This document shows, piece by piece, positions 18,037 through 25,615 of a stretch of DNA of 43,390 bases. Each line of letters starts with the position of its first letter. Position 1 is the stretch's first letter. Position numbers and translations under genes: made by a program. The DNA is taken from positions 1 through 43,390 of the forward strand of contig NZ_NHSJ01000049.1 in NCBI RefSeq assembly GCF_002937075.1. Reading direction: 5' to 3'. The DNA comes from Rhodoblastus sphagnicola. Its GTDB lineage: Bacteria > Pseudomonadota > Alphaproteobacteria > Rhizobiales > Beijerinckiaceae. The notes beneath the pieces were generated by a model. It saw nothing but the letters and a program-made list of their open reading frames with translations. It had not been told where the DNA came from and did no database searches.

Positions 18037-18822
18037 TTGCTGATTTTAGCAATACTAAAATCGCTTGTCGGAACATCCGGCGCGCGCGCGGCGTCTTTTT
18101 CCGTTCTGGTCGTGAGCGCCGCTTTGATCGCCGGCCCTGCCCTCGCCAACGCCTGCGACGATGTGACGCAGGATGGCAGGCATTACACGATTTGCAAGTT
18201 CGATCCGCGCCAGGACGACATCCGCACTTTTTGGCGCGGACCCAGCGGCGCGCCGCTGGGCTCGTTCTCGGCCGTGTCCGCCACGCTGGCGCCGGGCGAA
18301 AAACTGGTCTTCGCCATGAACGGCGGCATGTACGACCGCGACGATGCGCCGGTCGGTCTCTACATCGAAAAGGCCGAGGAATTGCGCCGCGCCAACACCC
18401 GCGGCGGCCCCGGCAATTTCCATCTGAAACCCAACGGCGTGTTCTTCGTCGGCGGCGGCAGGGCCGGCGTGGTGGAAACCACCCGCTTCCTGAAAGAGCG
18501 GCCCGCCGCCGACTACGCCACCCAGTCCGGCCCCATGCTGGTGATCGGCGGCAAGATCCACCCGCGCATCCATGCCGAGGGCGTTTCCGAAAAGTCGCGC
18601 AATGGCGTCGGCGTCGATCGCGATGGGCTCGCGGTGTTCGCCATTTCCAACGAACCGGTGACCTTCCACGCCTTCGCCGACCTGTTCCACGACACGCTGC
18701 ATTGCGACAACGCGCTGTTTCTCGACGGCTCGATTTCCGCGCTTTACGCCCCGGACCTCGGCCGCGAGGATTTCACCCTGCCGCTCGGGCCGATGATTGG
18801 GGTCGTGGTCAAGGGAAAATAG
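18037..18822 (+). CDS. Exported phosphodiester glycosidase family (DUF2233/NAGPA-like) protein
   Basis: The product (up to 261 residues) has an N-terminal signal sequence (SVLVVSAALIAGPALANA, cleavage probably before residue 39-40), so it should act in the periplasm. The rest resembles the NAGPA fold of N-acetylglucosamine-1-phosphodiester alpha-N-acetylglucosaminidases: MNGGMYDRDDAPVGLYIE, NFHLKPNGVFF, QSGPMLVIGG, RNGVGVDRDG and LFLDGSISALY. In bacteria such proteins are linked to cell-surface glycan phosphodiesters, but the exact substrate is unknown. The start is uncertain. TTG at 18037 is the first available codon and leaves only 20 bp to the divergent ribBX start. Confidence 0.8.
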   Translation: MLILAILKSLVGTSGARAASFSVLVVSAALIAGPALANACDDVTQDGRHYTICKFDPRQDDIRTFWRGPSGAPLGSFSAVSATLAPGEKLVFAMNGGMYDRDDAPVGLYIEKAEELRRANTRGGPGNFHLKPNGVFFVGGGRAGVVETTRFLKERPAADYATQSGPMLVIGGKIHPRIHAEGVSEKSRNGVGVDRDGLAVFAISNEPVTFHAFADLFHDTLHCDNALFLDGSISALYAPDLGREDFTLPLGPMIGVVVKGK

Positions 18823-19044
18823 CCGCTGGCTCGCGGTGCGCCAGGAGGACCTCGCCACAGCGCCCGCCGCGACGCAAGGCAAATCCCTGCGCGTGGCGTC
18901 CGCCTTGAACGCTGGGCCACTCGAAAGACGCCTTCGACGCTCGCCGATCCGTCCGAAAAGACCCAATGGCCGAAAAACGCGCGGCCATCTCGCTGGCGGC
19001 GGTTCAATCGGAATTCGCCCTGTCCGCGCGGGTTCGCCGACGGC

Positions 19045-19524
19045 CTACTGCTTGTAATACCCGACGCCGCAGCCCAGATCGCCCGCCTTTGCCACCAGCG
19101 TCACCTTTGGAACCGGCGTATCGTCGGCGCCTGGCCTTGGAAACAAATATCTGACCTCGGCGAATTGACCTTCGGGCTTGTGCTGGCCGTCAAAGATTTC
19201 CCGGCCATAAGCTTTGCCCGTGACGTCCATGAGCGCCCGCGCATCCTTTCCAAGCAGATATTTGGCATTGGGGTTGCCTATCGCGACAACCTTGCCGTCA
19301 GCGAGACTGTCACAAAAGACATAGAGATCCCGGTCAAGGAAACCGCCCTCCCCTTTGTTGAACATTTCGAGCGCCCTGGGTTTGTCGGCTTTCACGGCGG
19401 CGACCGCCCTCTCCAACATGGATTTGGCCTCGGCCGCGGCGCCGCCGGCCTGCTGAGCGAAAGCGGCCGGCGAGAGCGCGACGATTGCAGCGGACGCCGC
19501 GCCGATCAAGACTATGCGGACCAT
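19045..19524 (-). CDS. Exported single-cache domain protein
   Basis: The 159-residue product has a signal peptide (MVRIVLIGAASAAIVALSPA, probable cleavage after AFAQ) and a small ligand-binding-like domain. KSMLERAVAAVKADKPRALEMF, FLDRDLYVFCDSLADGKVVA, then DARALMDVTGKAYG resembles the stand-alone single-cache (sCache_2) proteins that bind small molecules in the periplasm. No kinase or chemoreceptor domain is attached. The ATG at 19524 is preceded by AGGAGGAAACC, a near-ideal site; an upstream in-frame start at 19551 is less likely. The 222 bp between it and the DUF2233-like gene hold nothing I can support. Confidence 0.83.
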   Translation of the reverse strand: MVRIVLIGAASAAIVALSPAAFAQQAGGAAAEAKSMLERAVAAVKADKPRALEMFNKGEGGFLDRDLYVFCDSLADGKVVAIGNPNAKYLLGKDARALMDVTGKAYGREIFDGQHKPEGQFAEVRYLFPRPGADDTPVPKVTLVAKAGDLGCGVGYYKQ

Positions 19525-19541
19525 GGGTTTCCTCCTCGCTT

Positions 19542-19573
19542 TTATTGTCATGGCTTAATTATTGTCATGGCTT
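19542..19573. repeat. 15-bp direct repeat upstream of the cache gene
   Basis: TTATTGTCATGGCTT occurs twice (19542-19556 and 19559-19573), separated by AA, a 17-bp period. It starts 18 bp upstream of the cache gene's ATG (read on the minus strand). It could be a tandem operator or simply a slippage duplication. Confidence 0.7.
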
Positions 19574-19853
19574 TGCGAGCACGTCGCCGACGCCCGCACT
19601 TTCCGAGGGTGTCGCGCAACCATCAAGAAAGCTTTTTCGCCATTGTAATCCGGCTTTTCACGTTGTCGAAGCAACAGGGCTGACGCCAACGCCGCGATTC
19701 AATTTTAATAGTTTGAATTTTAAAGTTATTTTGCATTCAAGCGCGGGGACGACGCGGGTTCATTTTTTCGTGATTCCCGCAACGATTGACTCGTCGTTCG
19801 CTTCGAGTCGAACGCGGCCAAGGCCCTCGCATTCGAGCGCTGGGCCGTTGTGC
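19574..19853. other. Intergenic region without a supported gene
   Basis: The stretch between the SPFH and cache genes includes an AT-rich block (about 19700-19735) and a weak dyad CGTTCG/CGAACG at 19797-19816, about 40 bp beyond the SPFH stop on the minus strand. The dyad has no T tract. I see no coding sequence. Confidence 0.5.
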
Positions 19854-20777
19854 TCAGCCCTTGAGTTTTTCAGCGGCCGTAATTCCCGCGAGAATCTGAT
19901 CGGAAATGTTCTGCACGGCGGCCGGCGCGTGGGAGATGAACAAGGTATTGGTCTTGCTCTGCTCGCCGATCGACTTCAGCGTGTCAAAATACTGGGTGAC
20001 CAGCACAAGCTGCATGACCTCCTTGGCGCTGGCGTCGCCCAGCGTGCGCTGGAAATCCTCGATCGAGCCGCGCAGGCCCTCGATGATCGCCTTGCGCTGG
20101 TTGGCGATGCCCTGGCCCTGCAAGGCCTTGGACTCGGCTTCGGCCTCCGCCTTCTTCACCACCAGAATCTTTTCCGCCTCGCCGCGCGCCGCCGCCGCCA
20201 CCTGCTCGCGCTGGGCGGCGTTGATGTCGTTCATCGCCGATTTCACCTTGGCGTCGGGGACGATGTCGGTGACAAGCACATTGACGATTTCATAGCCGAA
20301 CGCGGCCATGTCGACGTCCAATTCGCGTTTCACCGCCGCCGCTATGCTGGACTGGCTGGCGAAAACCGCGTCGAGCGTCATGCCCGGCACATGGCCGAGC
20401 ACGACCTGCTCGACATAGGCGCGAATCTGCGCCTCCGGGTCGGACAGGCTGTAATAGGCCGCGAACACCTTTTCGGCGCTGACGCGCGTCTGCACCGAGA
20501 TCGGAATGGTGACGAAGACATTGTCCTTGGTCTTGGTCTCCATGGTCAGCGCGATCTGGTTGACGCGCAGGCTCATGCGCCCGGCCACGCTTTCGATGAA
20601 CGGGATTTTCCAGTTCAGGCCGGCGGCGGCGGCGCGCACATAACGTCCGAACCGGGTGATGATGGCCATTTCCGCCGTCTGGACCGTGAAGAACGAGCTG
20701 AGCACGATCGCGAGCAACAGGAACAGGCCCAAGCCCAGCACTGCGTTCACGGCGAAATCCGCGTAAGAGTTGATCAT
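19854..20777 (-). CDS. SPFH/Band 7 (stomatin/HflC-like) membrane protein
   Basis: This 307-residue protein has one N-terminal hydrophobic segment (about 9-31), the SPFH domain (about 32-200; VQTAEMAIITRFGRYVR, LNWKIPFIESV, ISVQTRVSAEKVF, VEQVVLGHVPGMTLDAVF), then an alanine- and glutamate-rich helical part (EQVAAAARGEAEKILVVKK) typical of stomatin-type coiled coils. Such proteins form large membrane-associated rings and scaffold proteases or other complexes. No NfeD partner or protease gene is next to it. ATG at 20777 is chosen over a TTG two codons upstream. The upstream region is a mosaic of palindromic repeats, so its promoter must lie within or beyond them. Confidence 0.93.
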   Translation of the reverse strand: MINSYADFAVNAVLGLGLFLLLAIVLSSFFTVQTAEMAIITRFGRYVRAAAAGLNWKIPFIESVAGRMSLRVNQIALTMETKTKDNVFVTIPISVQTRVSAEKVFAAYYSLSDPEAQIRAYVEQVVLGHVPGMTLDAVFASQSSIAAAVKRELDVDMAAFGYEIVNVLVTDIVPDAKVKSAMNDINAAQREQVAAAARGEAEKILVVKKAEAEAESKALQGQGIANQRKAIIEGLRGSIEDFQRTLGDASAKEVMQLVLVTQYFDTLKSIGEQSKTNTLFISHAPAAVQNISDQILAGITAAEKLKG

Positions 20778-20800
20778 CCGCAATGGTCCATTCTACGTCA

Positions 20801-20836
20801 GCGCCTGATCCGATTCGATTGGATCGGATCAGGCGC
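20801..20836. repeat. Perfect inverted repeat upstream of the SPFH gene
   Basis: GCGCCTGATCCGAT (20801-20814) pairs perfectly with 20823-20836 around an 8-base loop. It sits 24 bp upstream of the SPFH start codon, so on that transcript it could fold in the leader. Confidence 0.85.
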
Positions 20837-20853
20837 CAGTTTCCTGTTTTGAC

Positions 20854-20938
20854 GCATTCTCTTAGCGCGAACCGGCATCCGCTTCGCTGGATAAGGCTTC
20901 AGAGCACGATGCGTTTCCACGGAAACGCATCGTGCTCT
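20854..20938. repeat. Palindromic repeat family 1, copy 3, with a long hairpin
   Basis: 20854-20899 aligns with the repeat at 5020-5071 (shared core GCGAACCGGCATCC.CTTCGCT). It runs directly into a perfect 18-bp stem: AGAGCACGATGCGTTTCC at 20901-20918 and its complement at 20921-20938, with a 2-base loop. The hairpin carries the AGAGC...GCTCT ends seen in the other copies. Confidence 0.85.
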
Positions 20939-21003
20939 AGACTCTTTGTTTTCGCATGATCTTCTCCAAAAACCGGTGTCCACTTTTTGGGATCATGCTT
21001 TAG
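20936..21003. repeat. Palindromic intergenic repeat, family 2, copy A
   Basis: This repeat matches the reverse complement of 24720-24786 over about 65 bp with few changes (shared core: GGTGTCCACTTTTTGGGATC). GCATGATC and GATCATGC at its ends can pair. It supplies the TAA stop (21000-21002) of the holin-like gene. Confidence 0.85.
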
Positions 21004-21371
21004 CGCCTGACAACCATGATTTCGACGCCGCCGGGACCAACGGACCAGGACACCAGCCAACTGACCACGCTCACCACGAGTGAGGCGAGGATGGCCGCGC
21101 CCAGGCCGCTGACGGCGAAGCCGTCGAGTACATGCGCGACAAGCTCGATCATCAGGCCGTTGATGACCAGAAGGAACAGGCCGAAGGTCAAAACCGTGAT
21201 GGGGATGGTCAGGACGATGAGAATGGGGCGGATGATCGCGTTGAGAACGCCGAGCAGCACCGCCGCCCATAACAGGCTTTCGGTCGAGGTGAAGGACACG
21301 CCGGGAATGATCCGCGAGGCCACGTATAGGCCGAGCGCGACGACCAGGGCGCGAAGCAGAAATCCGATCAT
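21000..21371 (-). CDS. Phage holin 4_2/YvlD-like small membrane protein
   Basis: The 123-residue product is almost wholly hydrophobic with four membrane segments (about 4-20, 31-50, 53-76 and 88-112) and the family-like run LNAIIRPILIVLTIPITVLT (43-62). The family (Pfam holin 4_2, YvlD) is common in bacteria as a small inner-membrane protein. It is not evidence of a phage here, and its role is unclear. ATG at 21371 follows AGGAGGCTGTC, an excellent ribosome binding site. The stop lies in a palindromic repeat. Confidence 0.88.
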   Translation of the reverse strand: MIGFLLRALVVALGLYVASRIIPGVSFTSTESLLWAAVLLGVLNAIIRPILIVLTIPITVLTFGLFLLVINGLMIELVAHVLDGFAVSGLGAAILASLVVSVVSWLVSWSVGPGGVEIMVVRR

Positions 21372-21470
21372 GACAGCCTCCTGGACCGCCCGCGAACAGG
21401 GCGAGCCTCGCTTACGCATAGATAGGAAGCTTGGGCGCAAGCGCCAAGAGCGTTTTCCGAGGACCAGCGT

Positions 21471-21491
21471 GTTCCCGCGGGCCGCGGGAAC
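21471..21491 (-). terminator. Hairpin after the CheY-like gene
   Basis: GTTCCCGCGG (21471-21480) and CCGCGGGAAC (21482-21491) pair perfectly around a single base. It begins 1 bp beyond the CheY-like stop codon. There is no T tract, so Rho-independent termination is uncertain; RNA 3'-end protection is an alternative. Confidence 0.55.
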
Positions 21492-21492
21492 G

Positions 21493-21879
21493 TCAGGACG
21501 CCTTAGCCTGTCGCAAGATAAGGCCGAGATCCTCGAACTTCTCCTGCACCTCCCGGAGATCAAACGGTTTCAGCAGCACGTCGTCGGCGCCGGCGCGCAG
21601 CGCGCGACCGATCATCATGGCATCGTTCTCGGTGGCGCAATAGACAATCTTGACGCGCTCGGAGCCGGGCAACCGGCGCAGCTTGCGCAGCAGTTCGATG
21701 CCATCGAGGCCGGGGATATTCCAGTCAAGCAGGATCACGTCGGGCATGGCCGCGCCGCAATGGTCCAGCGCCTTGTCGCCGGTGTCGAGTTCCGTGCTGC
21801 CAAAGCCCATCAGTTCGAGAATGCGCCCCGTCACCCTGCGGATCACCGCGGAATCATCGACGACCAACCCTTGTTTCAT
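21493..21879 (-). CDS. CheY-like single-domain response regulator
   Basis: The 128-residue receiver domain has the acidic pair in VVDDSA (residues 7-9), phosphoacceptor D52 in LLDWNIPGLDG, the switch T in CATEN, and the conserved Lys in LLKPFD. No output domain follows, so it should work by protein contact, as in chemotaxis or a phosphorelay. The ATG at 21879 (MKQGLVVDD) gives the usual length; an in-frame ATG at 21903 would add eight residues. No chemotaxis genes or kinase are adjacent. The orphan hybrid kinase at 2952 is a possible but unproven partner. Confidence 0.92.
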   Translation of the reverse strand: MKQGLVVDDSAVIRRVTGRILELMGFGSTELDTGDKALDHCGAAMPDVILLDWNIPGLDGIELLRKLRRLPGSERVKIVYCATENDAMMIGRALRAGADDVLLKPFDLREVQEKFEDLGLILRQAKAS

Positions 21880-22041
21880 CCCGCGCCCCGGCGTTCCAGA
21901 CATACGCGCCCGATCCGATCCGGCGCCGACCATCCGTGCGGACGCGCGCAAGCGCGCCGCCTACAATCAGCGCGAATATGCGAGCGCAACCGTTAAAGAA
22001 AGTGGAACATCGGCGAAGACTCGTCGATCCCGTCCGCGCGT

Positions 22042-23007
22042 TCAGCGGCCCCCGGCCCGCGCCAGCAGCCAGCGCTCGGCCTCCAGCGCGGCCATGCAAC
22101 CGAGGCCGGCCGCCGTCACCGCCTGCCGGTACTTGTCGTCGGCGACATCGCCCGCCGCGAACACACCCTCGATGTTGGTCGCGGTGGAATCCGGCGCGGT
22201 TCTTATGTAGCCGCCGGGTTTCAACTCCAATTGTCCCGCGAACATATCGGTCGCCGGCTTGTGGCCGATGGCGACGAACACGCCGTCCGCCGCCACCTCC
22301 TCAGTCGCTCCGGTCAGCGTGTCGCGCAGGCGCACGCGCTCGACCGACAGCGGCGCTTCCGACCCCATGATCTCGTCGATGGCGCGGTTCCAGCGCGGTT
22401 CGACATTGGCGCAAGCAAACAGACGCTCCTGAAGGATACGTTCGGAGCGCAGGGAATCGCGGCGATGCACGAGGATGACTTTCGCGGCGATATTGGCGAG
22501 ATAGAGCGCTTCCTCCACCGCCGAATTGCCGCCGCCGACCACGATCACCGTCTTGCCGCGAAAGAAGAAGCCGTCGCAGGTGGCGCAGGCCGACACGCCG
22601 AAGCCCTTGAATTTCTCTTCCGAGGGCAGCCCCAGCCATTGCGCCCTGGCGCCGGTGGCGACGATCAGCGCGTCGGCGGTGTAAACCACGCCGGAATCGC
22701 CGGTCAGCCGGAACGGCCGGCGCGACAGGTCGGCCGCGACAATATGGTCGCTGGCGAATTCCGTCCCGACATGCTCGGCCTGCAACCGCATCTGCTCCAT
22801 CAGCCAGGGGCCCTGAATCGGTTCGGCGAAACCGGGGTAATTCTCGACATCGGTGGTGATCATCAACTGGCCGCCGGCGTCGAAGCCGGAAATGAGCAGC
22901 GGCTTCAGCATGGCGCGGGAGGCGTAGATCGCGGCGGTGTAGCCGGCGGGACCCGAGCCGATGATGACGATTTTGGCGTGACGCTGGGCGGGTTCGGCGC
23001 TGGACAT
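22042..23007 (-). CDS. trxB: Thioredoxin-disulfide reductase
   Basis: This cytoplasmic flavoenzyme reduces thioredoxin with NADPH. At 321 residues it is of normal size. The FAD motif GSGPAGYTAA is at 17-26, the redox-active CATC at C141 and C144, the NADPH motif VVGGGNSAVEEAL follows, and the C-terminal FAD segment GVFAAGDVADDKYRQA is present. ATG at 23007 follows GGAGAAGAC. It stands apart, with 160 bp before the CheY-like gene downstream. Confidence 0.97.
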   Translation of the reverse strand: MSSAEPAQRHAKIVIIGSGPAGYTAAIYASRAMLKPLLISGFDAGGQLMITTDVENYPGFAEPIQGPWLMEQMRLQAEHVGTEFASDHIVAADLSRRPFRLTGDSGVVYTADALIVATGARAQWLGLPSEEKFKGFGVSACATCDGFFFRGKTVIVVGGGNSAVEEALYLANIAAKVILVHRRDSLRSERILQERLFACANVEPRWNRAIDEIMGSEAPLSVERVRLRDTLTGATEEVAADGVFVAIGHKPATDMFAGQLELKPGGYIRTAPDSTATNIEGVFAAGDVADDKYRQAVTAAGLGCMAALEAERWLLARAGGR

Positions 23008-23083
23008 GTCTTCTCCGCAGACAAAAACGATGCGTTCCGCATAACATGAGGTCGCGGCGGAGGGAAAGCGATGGGCTGACCGA

Positions 23084-23272
23084 TTAACTCGCCAAAGACT
23101 GGCACAGGCCCATCAAGCCGACGCCGGCCGCCATGCCGAGCGACAGCAGCGCCGCCGTGCCGGCGAGGCCCGGCCCTTTTTCGCGCAGCAGCCGTTGCAG
23201 GCCGCAGCTCAGAGCGCCAAGGGCGACGAGCGTCGCCGGCAGCGCCAACATCAGGTGGTGTGTTTGATCCAT
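23084..23272 (-). CDS. Small membrane protein of unknown function (62 residues)
   Basis: Two hydrophobic segments (about 8-25 and 38-58) flank a basic loop LQRLLREKG. I know no family. ATG at 23272 is supported by GAGGGG a few bases upstream; a longer version from 23308 would lack such a site. It precedes trxB on the same strand by 76 bp and could share its transcript. Confidence 0.55.
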   Translation of the reverse strand: MDQTHHLMLALPATLVALGALSCGLQRLLREKGPGLAGTAALLSLGMAAGVGLMGLCQSLAS

Positions 23273-23396
23273 GCCCCTCTCCCAACGGATTGAAAGCAAA
23301 ACGCTCAAAGACTGAAATTTCGCTTAAGAGCAGCGGCGACGCCTTTACGCGCGCACCTAACGTAACATTTAGTCTTGGGCGCTAGACTTCCCCGTC

Positions 23397-24722
23397 ATGG
23401 AACAAAACCGCCGCACGTTTCGCGCCTTCGGACTGCTGCTCGCCACGGGCTTCGCGAGTGGCCTGTTCGTGCAATTCAACGCGCCCAGCCTGTATTTCGC
23501 CGCGCCCCACAAAGAAGCGCCCATACAGCGGGTCATGGCGGACGCGCCCCCGGTGACGGCGCCCGACGCGCGACAGCCGGCCGCCCAAGACGAGTCGGCC
23601 CTCACGAGCGCGATTGTCGCCGCGCCGGCCGCAGACCCCTCGCCCGCCCCGGACGAGGCGGCCGGAATAACGCCGTCCGAAAACGACACAGAAACAGCGG
23701 AGGGCAAGCCCTTCGGACAGAAGGGGGAACCGCCGGTCGAACAGGTTCAGGACACCGGCGCCGAAGAAAAGGCGGTCCAAGAGAAGGCGGGGCAAGAGAA
23801 GATCGTCGAAGAAAAAGTCGCCGGCCAGAAACCCGAGGACGAGAAGACGGCCCCGCCGGGTCCGCCGACCCCGGCGCTGCTGCGGCGCTACGAGGCCATC
23901 GCGGCCGTGATCGGCAATACGCTGGAAATCACCCGGCGCGGCGGCGACGTTCGCCATGTCTATTTCGCGCCGCGCGGACTCGTCGCCGATTTCGACAGGC
24001 GCGGGATCGAGGCGCGGCAATGGTCGCGCGACGACGACCATTTGTGCCGCGCCCTCGGCGCCGACATGCGCGAATGCTTCTATCTGGCGGTCGAACTCGA
24101 CGCCCCCCTGCGCAAGGGCGCGGCGGCGACGCTGGACGCGCGCATCCGCGACAGCGCGGCCGGAACATTGATCGGAAAAGTGCGGGGATTTGGCGAGGGC
24201 GAGGTCAGGCTGCTGCGCGGCGACATTCGCGGCCTGCCCGACTACGTTCCGCTGATGGACGACAAGCCCGACCGCGAATGGACGGACAACGGCGGAGAAG
24301 GTTTTGTCGGCGCCCTGCTGCTGCGCCGGGCCGAGGACGCCAATCGCGCCGCCGCCTTCTTCGCTCCGAACGGACAGGTCTTCGAGGTCGCGCGACTGAC
24401 GCGGCGGTCCGTCAGCCTGTGGATCGGCGCCTGGCGCCGCCAAGGCGATCTTGTGTGCCGAACCATCAACCCAACCCAGAGTCGCGCGGAAGGCCGCGGA
24501 CAAGACGGGGCGGCGGAAGAATGCGCCCACGCCCGCGTGAGCGGCGACCGCATCGAATTCGCTGAAGCCGCGCCAACGCGCCGCGCCTATCTGCGCTGGC
24601 CCTGGCCCGACGAAGATGGCGCGCGGGCGAACCACGCGGCGCAGGCCGCCGAAGTCAATCTCGCGCCGGCGACGCGCTCCGACCAGGGGGCGTTTTCAGG
24701 CGCGTTCACGGACCTGCGCTAG
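23397..24722 (+). CDS. Membrane-anchored protein with charged linker, unknown function
   Basis: I do not recognise this 441-residue protein. It has a short basic start (MEQNRRTFRAFG), one hydrophobic segment (about 11-27), then a long disordered-looking linker (about 35-160) rich in Ala, Pro, Glu and Lys with an imperfect EKA/EEK-type repeat (EEKAVQEKAGQEKIVEEK, 122-139). A folded C-terminal domain follows (about 163-425) with several tryptophans. This layout suggests a periplasmic domain held off the inner membrane by a spacer, as in TonB-like or cell-envelope proteins, though no TonB motif is seen. The stop TAG is provided by palindromic repeat copy B. The repeat is the only sequence between it and the convergent methyltransferase gene. 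Confidence 0.8.
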   Translation: MEQNRRTFRAFGLLLATGFASGLFVQFNAPSLYFAAPHKEAPIQRVMADAPPVTAPDARQPAAQDESALTSAIVAAPAADPSPAPDEAAGITPSENDTETAEGKPFGQKGEPPVEQVQDTGAEEKAVQEKAGQEKIVEEKVAGQKPEDEKTAPPGPPTPALLRRYEAIAAVIGNTLEITRRGGDVRHVYFAPRGLVADFDRRGIEARQWSRDDDHLCRALGADMRECFYLAVELDAPLRKGAAATLDARIRDSAAGTLIGKVRGFGEGEVRLLRGDIRGLPDYVPLMDDKPDREWTDNGGEGFVGALLLRRAEDANRAAAFFAPNGQVFEVARLTRRSVSLWIGAWRRQGDLVCRTINPTQSRAEGRGQDGAAEECAHARVSGDRIEFAEAAPTRRAYLRWPWPDEDGARANHAAQAAEVNLAPATRSDQGAFSGAFTDLR

Positions 24723-24786
24723 CGCATGATCCCAAAAAGTGGACACCTGTTTTTGGAAAAGATCATGCGGAAACGAAGAGTCTAGC
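24720..24786. repeat. Palindromic intergenic repeat, family 2, copy B
   Basis: This is an inverted near-copy of 20936-21003. GCATGATCC and GATCATGC pair, with CAAAAA and TTTTTG forming the inner stem. It fills the whole gap between two convergent genes and overlaps both stop codons (TAG 24720-24722 on plus, TAG 24782-24784 on minus). It might act as a bidirectional terminator. Confidence 0.85.
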
Positions 24787-25333
24787 GCGCGACGAGCGCC
24801 CCCTTCTCCATTTCGATCAGCCGCAGCTTGCGCTCGCGGCCCCAGCGATAGCCGGACAGCGAGCCGTTGAGCCTCAACACGCGGTGGCAGGGGATGACGA
24901 TGGCCAGCCGGTTGGCGGCGCAGGCGCCAGCGACGGCGCGCAGGGATTTTGGCGCGCCGATCCGCTGCGCGACTTCGGCATAGCTCACCGTCGTTCCCGG
25001 CGCGATGTCGCACAGCGCGCTCCACACCCGCCGCTGAAACTCCGTGCCGCGAATGTCCAGCGGCAGCGGGAACGCGCGCCAGGGCTGTTCGGCGAGGTCG
25101 CGGGCCGCCGCCAGGGCGGGATCGAGCGTTTCGGTCGGCGCGAGCTGGGCGAGCGGGTAGAGCGCGCGCACATCCCGTGTCAGCTTCTTTTCCTGCTCGC
25201 CAAACAGCAGGGCGCAGACCCCCTGCGAGGAAAGCGCAACCAGAACCGACCCCAGAACAGTGTCGCCGAACCCGTAGACGACATCTTCGCCATCGCCCAC
25301 GGCGCTCTTCGCCTTTTGTGTGCCGCCAACCAT
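24782..25333 (-). CDS. ogt: Methylated-DNA--protein-cysteine methyltransferase
   Basis: The 183-residue suicide repair protein removes alkyl groups from O6-methylguanine onto its own cysteine. The acceptor is C149 in VIPCHRVLR, followed by GSLSGYRWG. The DNA-binding helix-turn-helix part has GTTVSYAEVAQRIG and AVAGACAANRLA, and an N-terminal RNase-H-like lobe (about 22-90) precedes it. There is no AdaA transcription-factor domain, so it is Ogt-like rather than a full Ada. ATG at 25333 is the start used. It converges on the unknown 441-residue gene. Confidence 0.95.
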   Translation of the reverse strand: MVGGTQKAKSAVGDGEDVVYGFGDTVLGSVLVALSSQGVCALLFGEQEKKLTRDVRALYPLAQLAPTETLDPALAAARDLAEQPWRAFPLPLDIRGTEFQRRVWSALCDIAPGTTVSYAEVAQRIGAPKSLRAVAGACAANRLAIVIPCHRVLRLNGSLSGYRWGRERKLRLIEMEKGALVAR

Positions 25334-25615
25334 GTGCGCTTAACCGAAACCCGCAGCAGAATCACGCGCACGCGCGGGAGCTTGACGCGGCGGAGCGCAC
25401 GCGCCGGAGCGGCCCCCACGCGCCCCAAGCGGGAACCATAGCGGCCCGGGACGTCGAAGCAAAGCTGGAAAAGACCGCGGATCCGATCAAAGGCTTACGC
25501 ATCGCAAGGTTGTATCTCGCGCATTTGCAAAAATAAGTTGCGCTCCCCGGCGCGCGACAGGCGATAACTTCATCCAAATCAGAACGTCGCGAGTCCCAAA
25601 CGATGCGATCCGATC

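Noticed and set aside
21000-21371. Holin-like protein as a sign of a prophage
   Set aside because: The holin 4_2/YvlD family is common on bacterial chromosomes, and no other phage gene is in the window.
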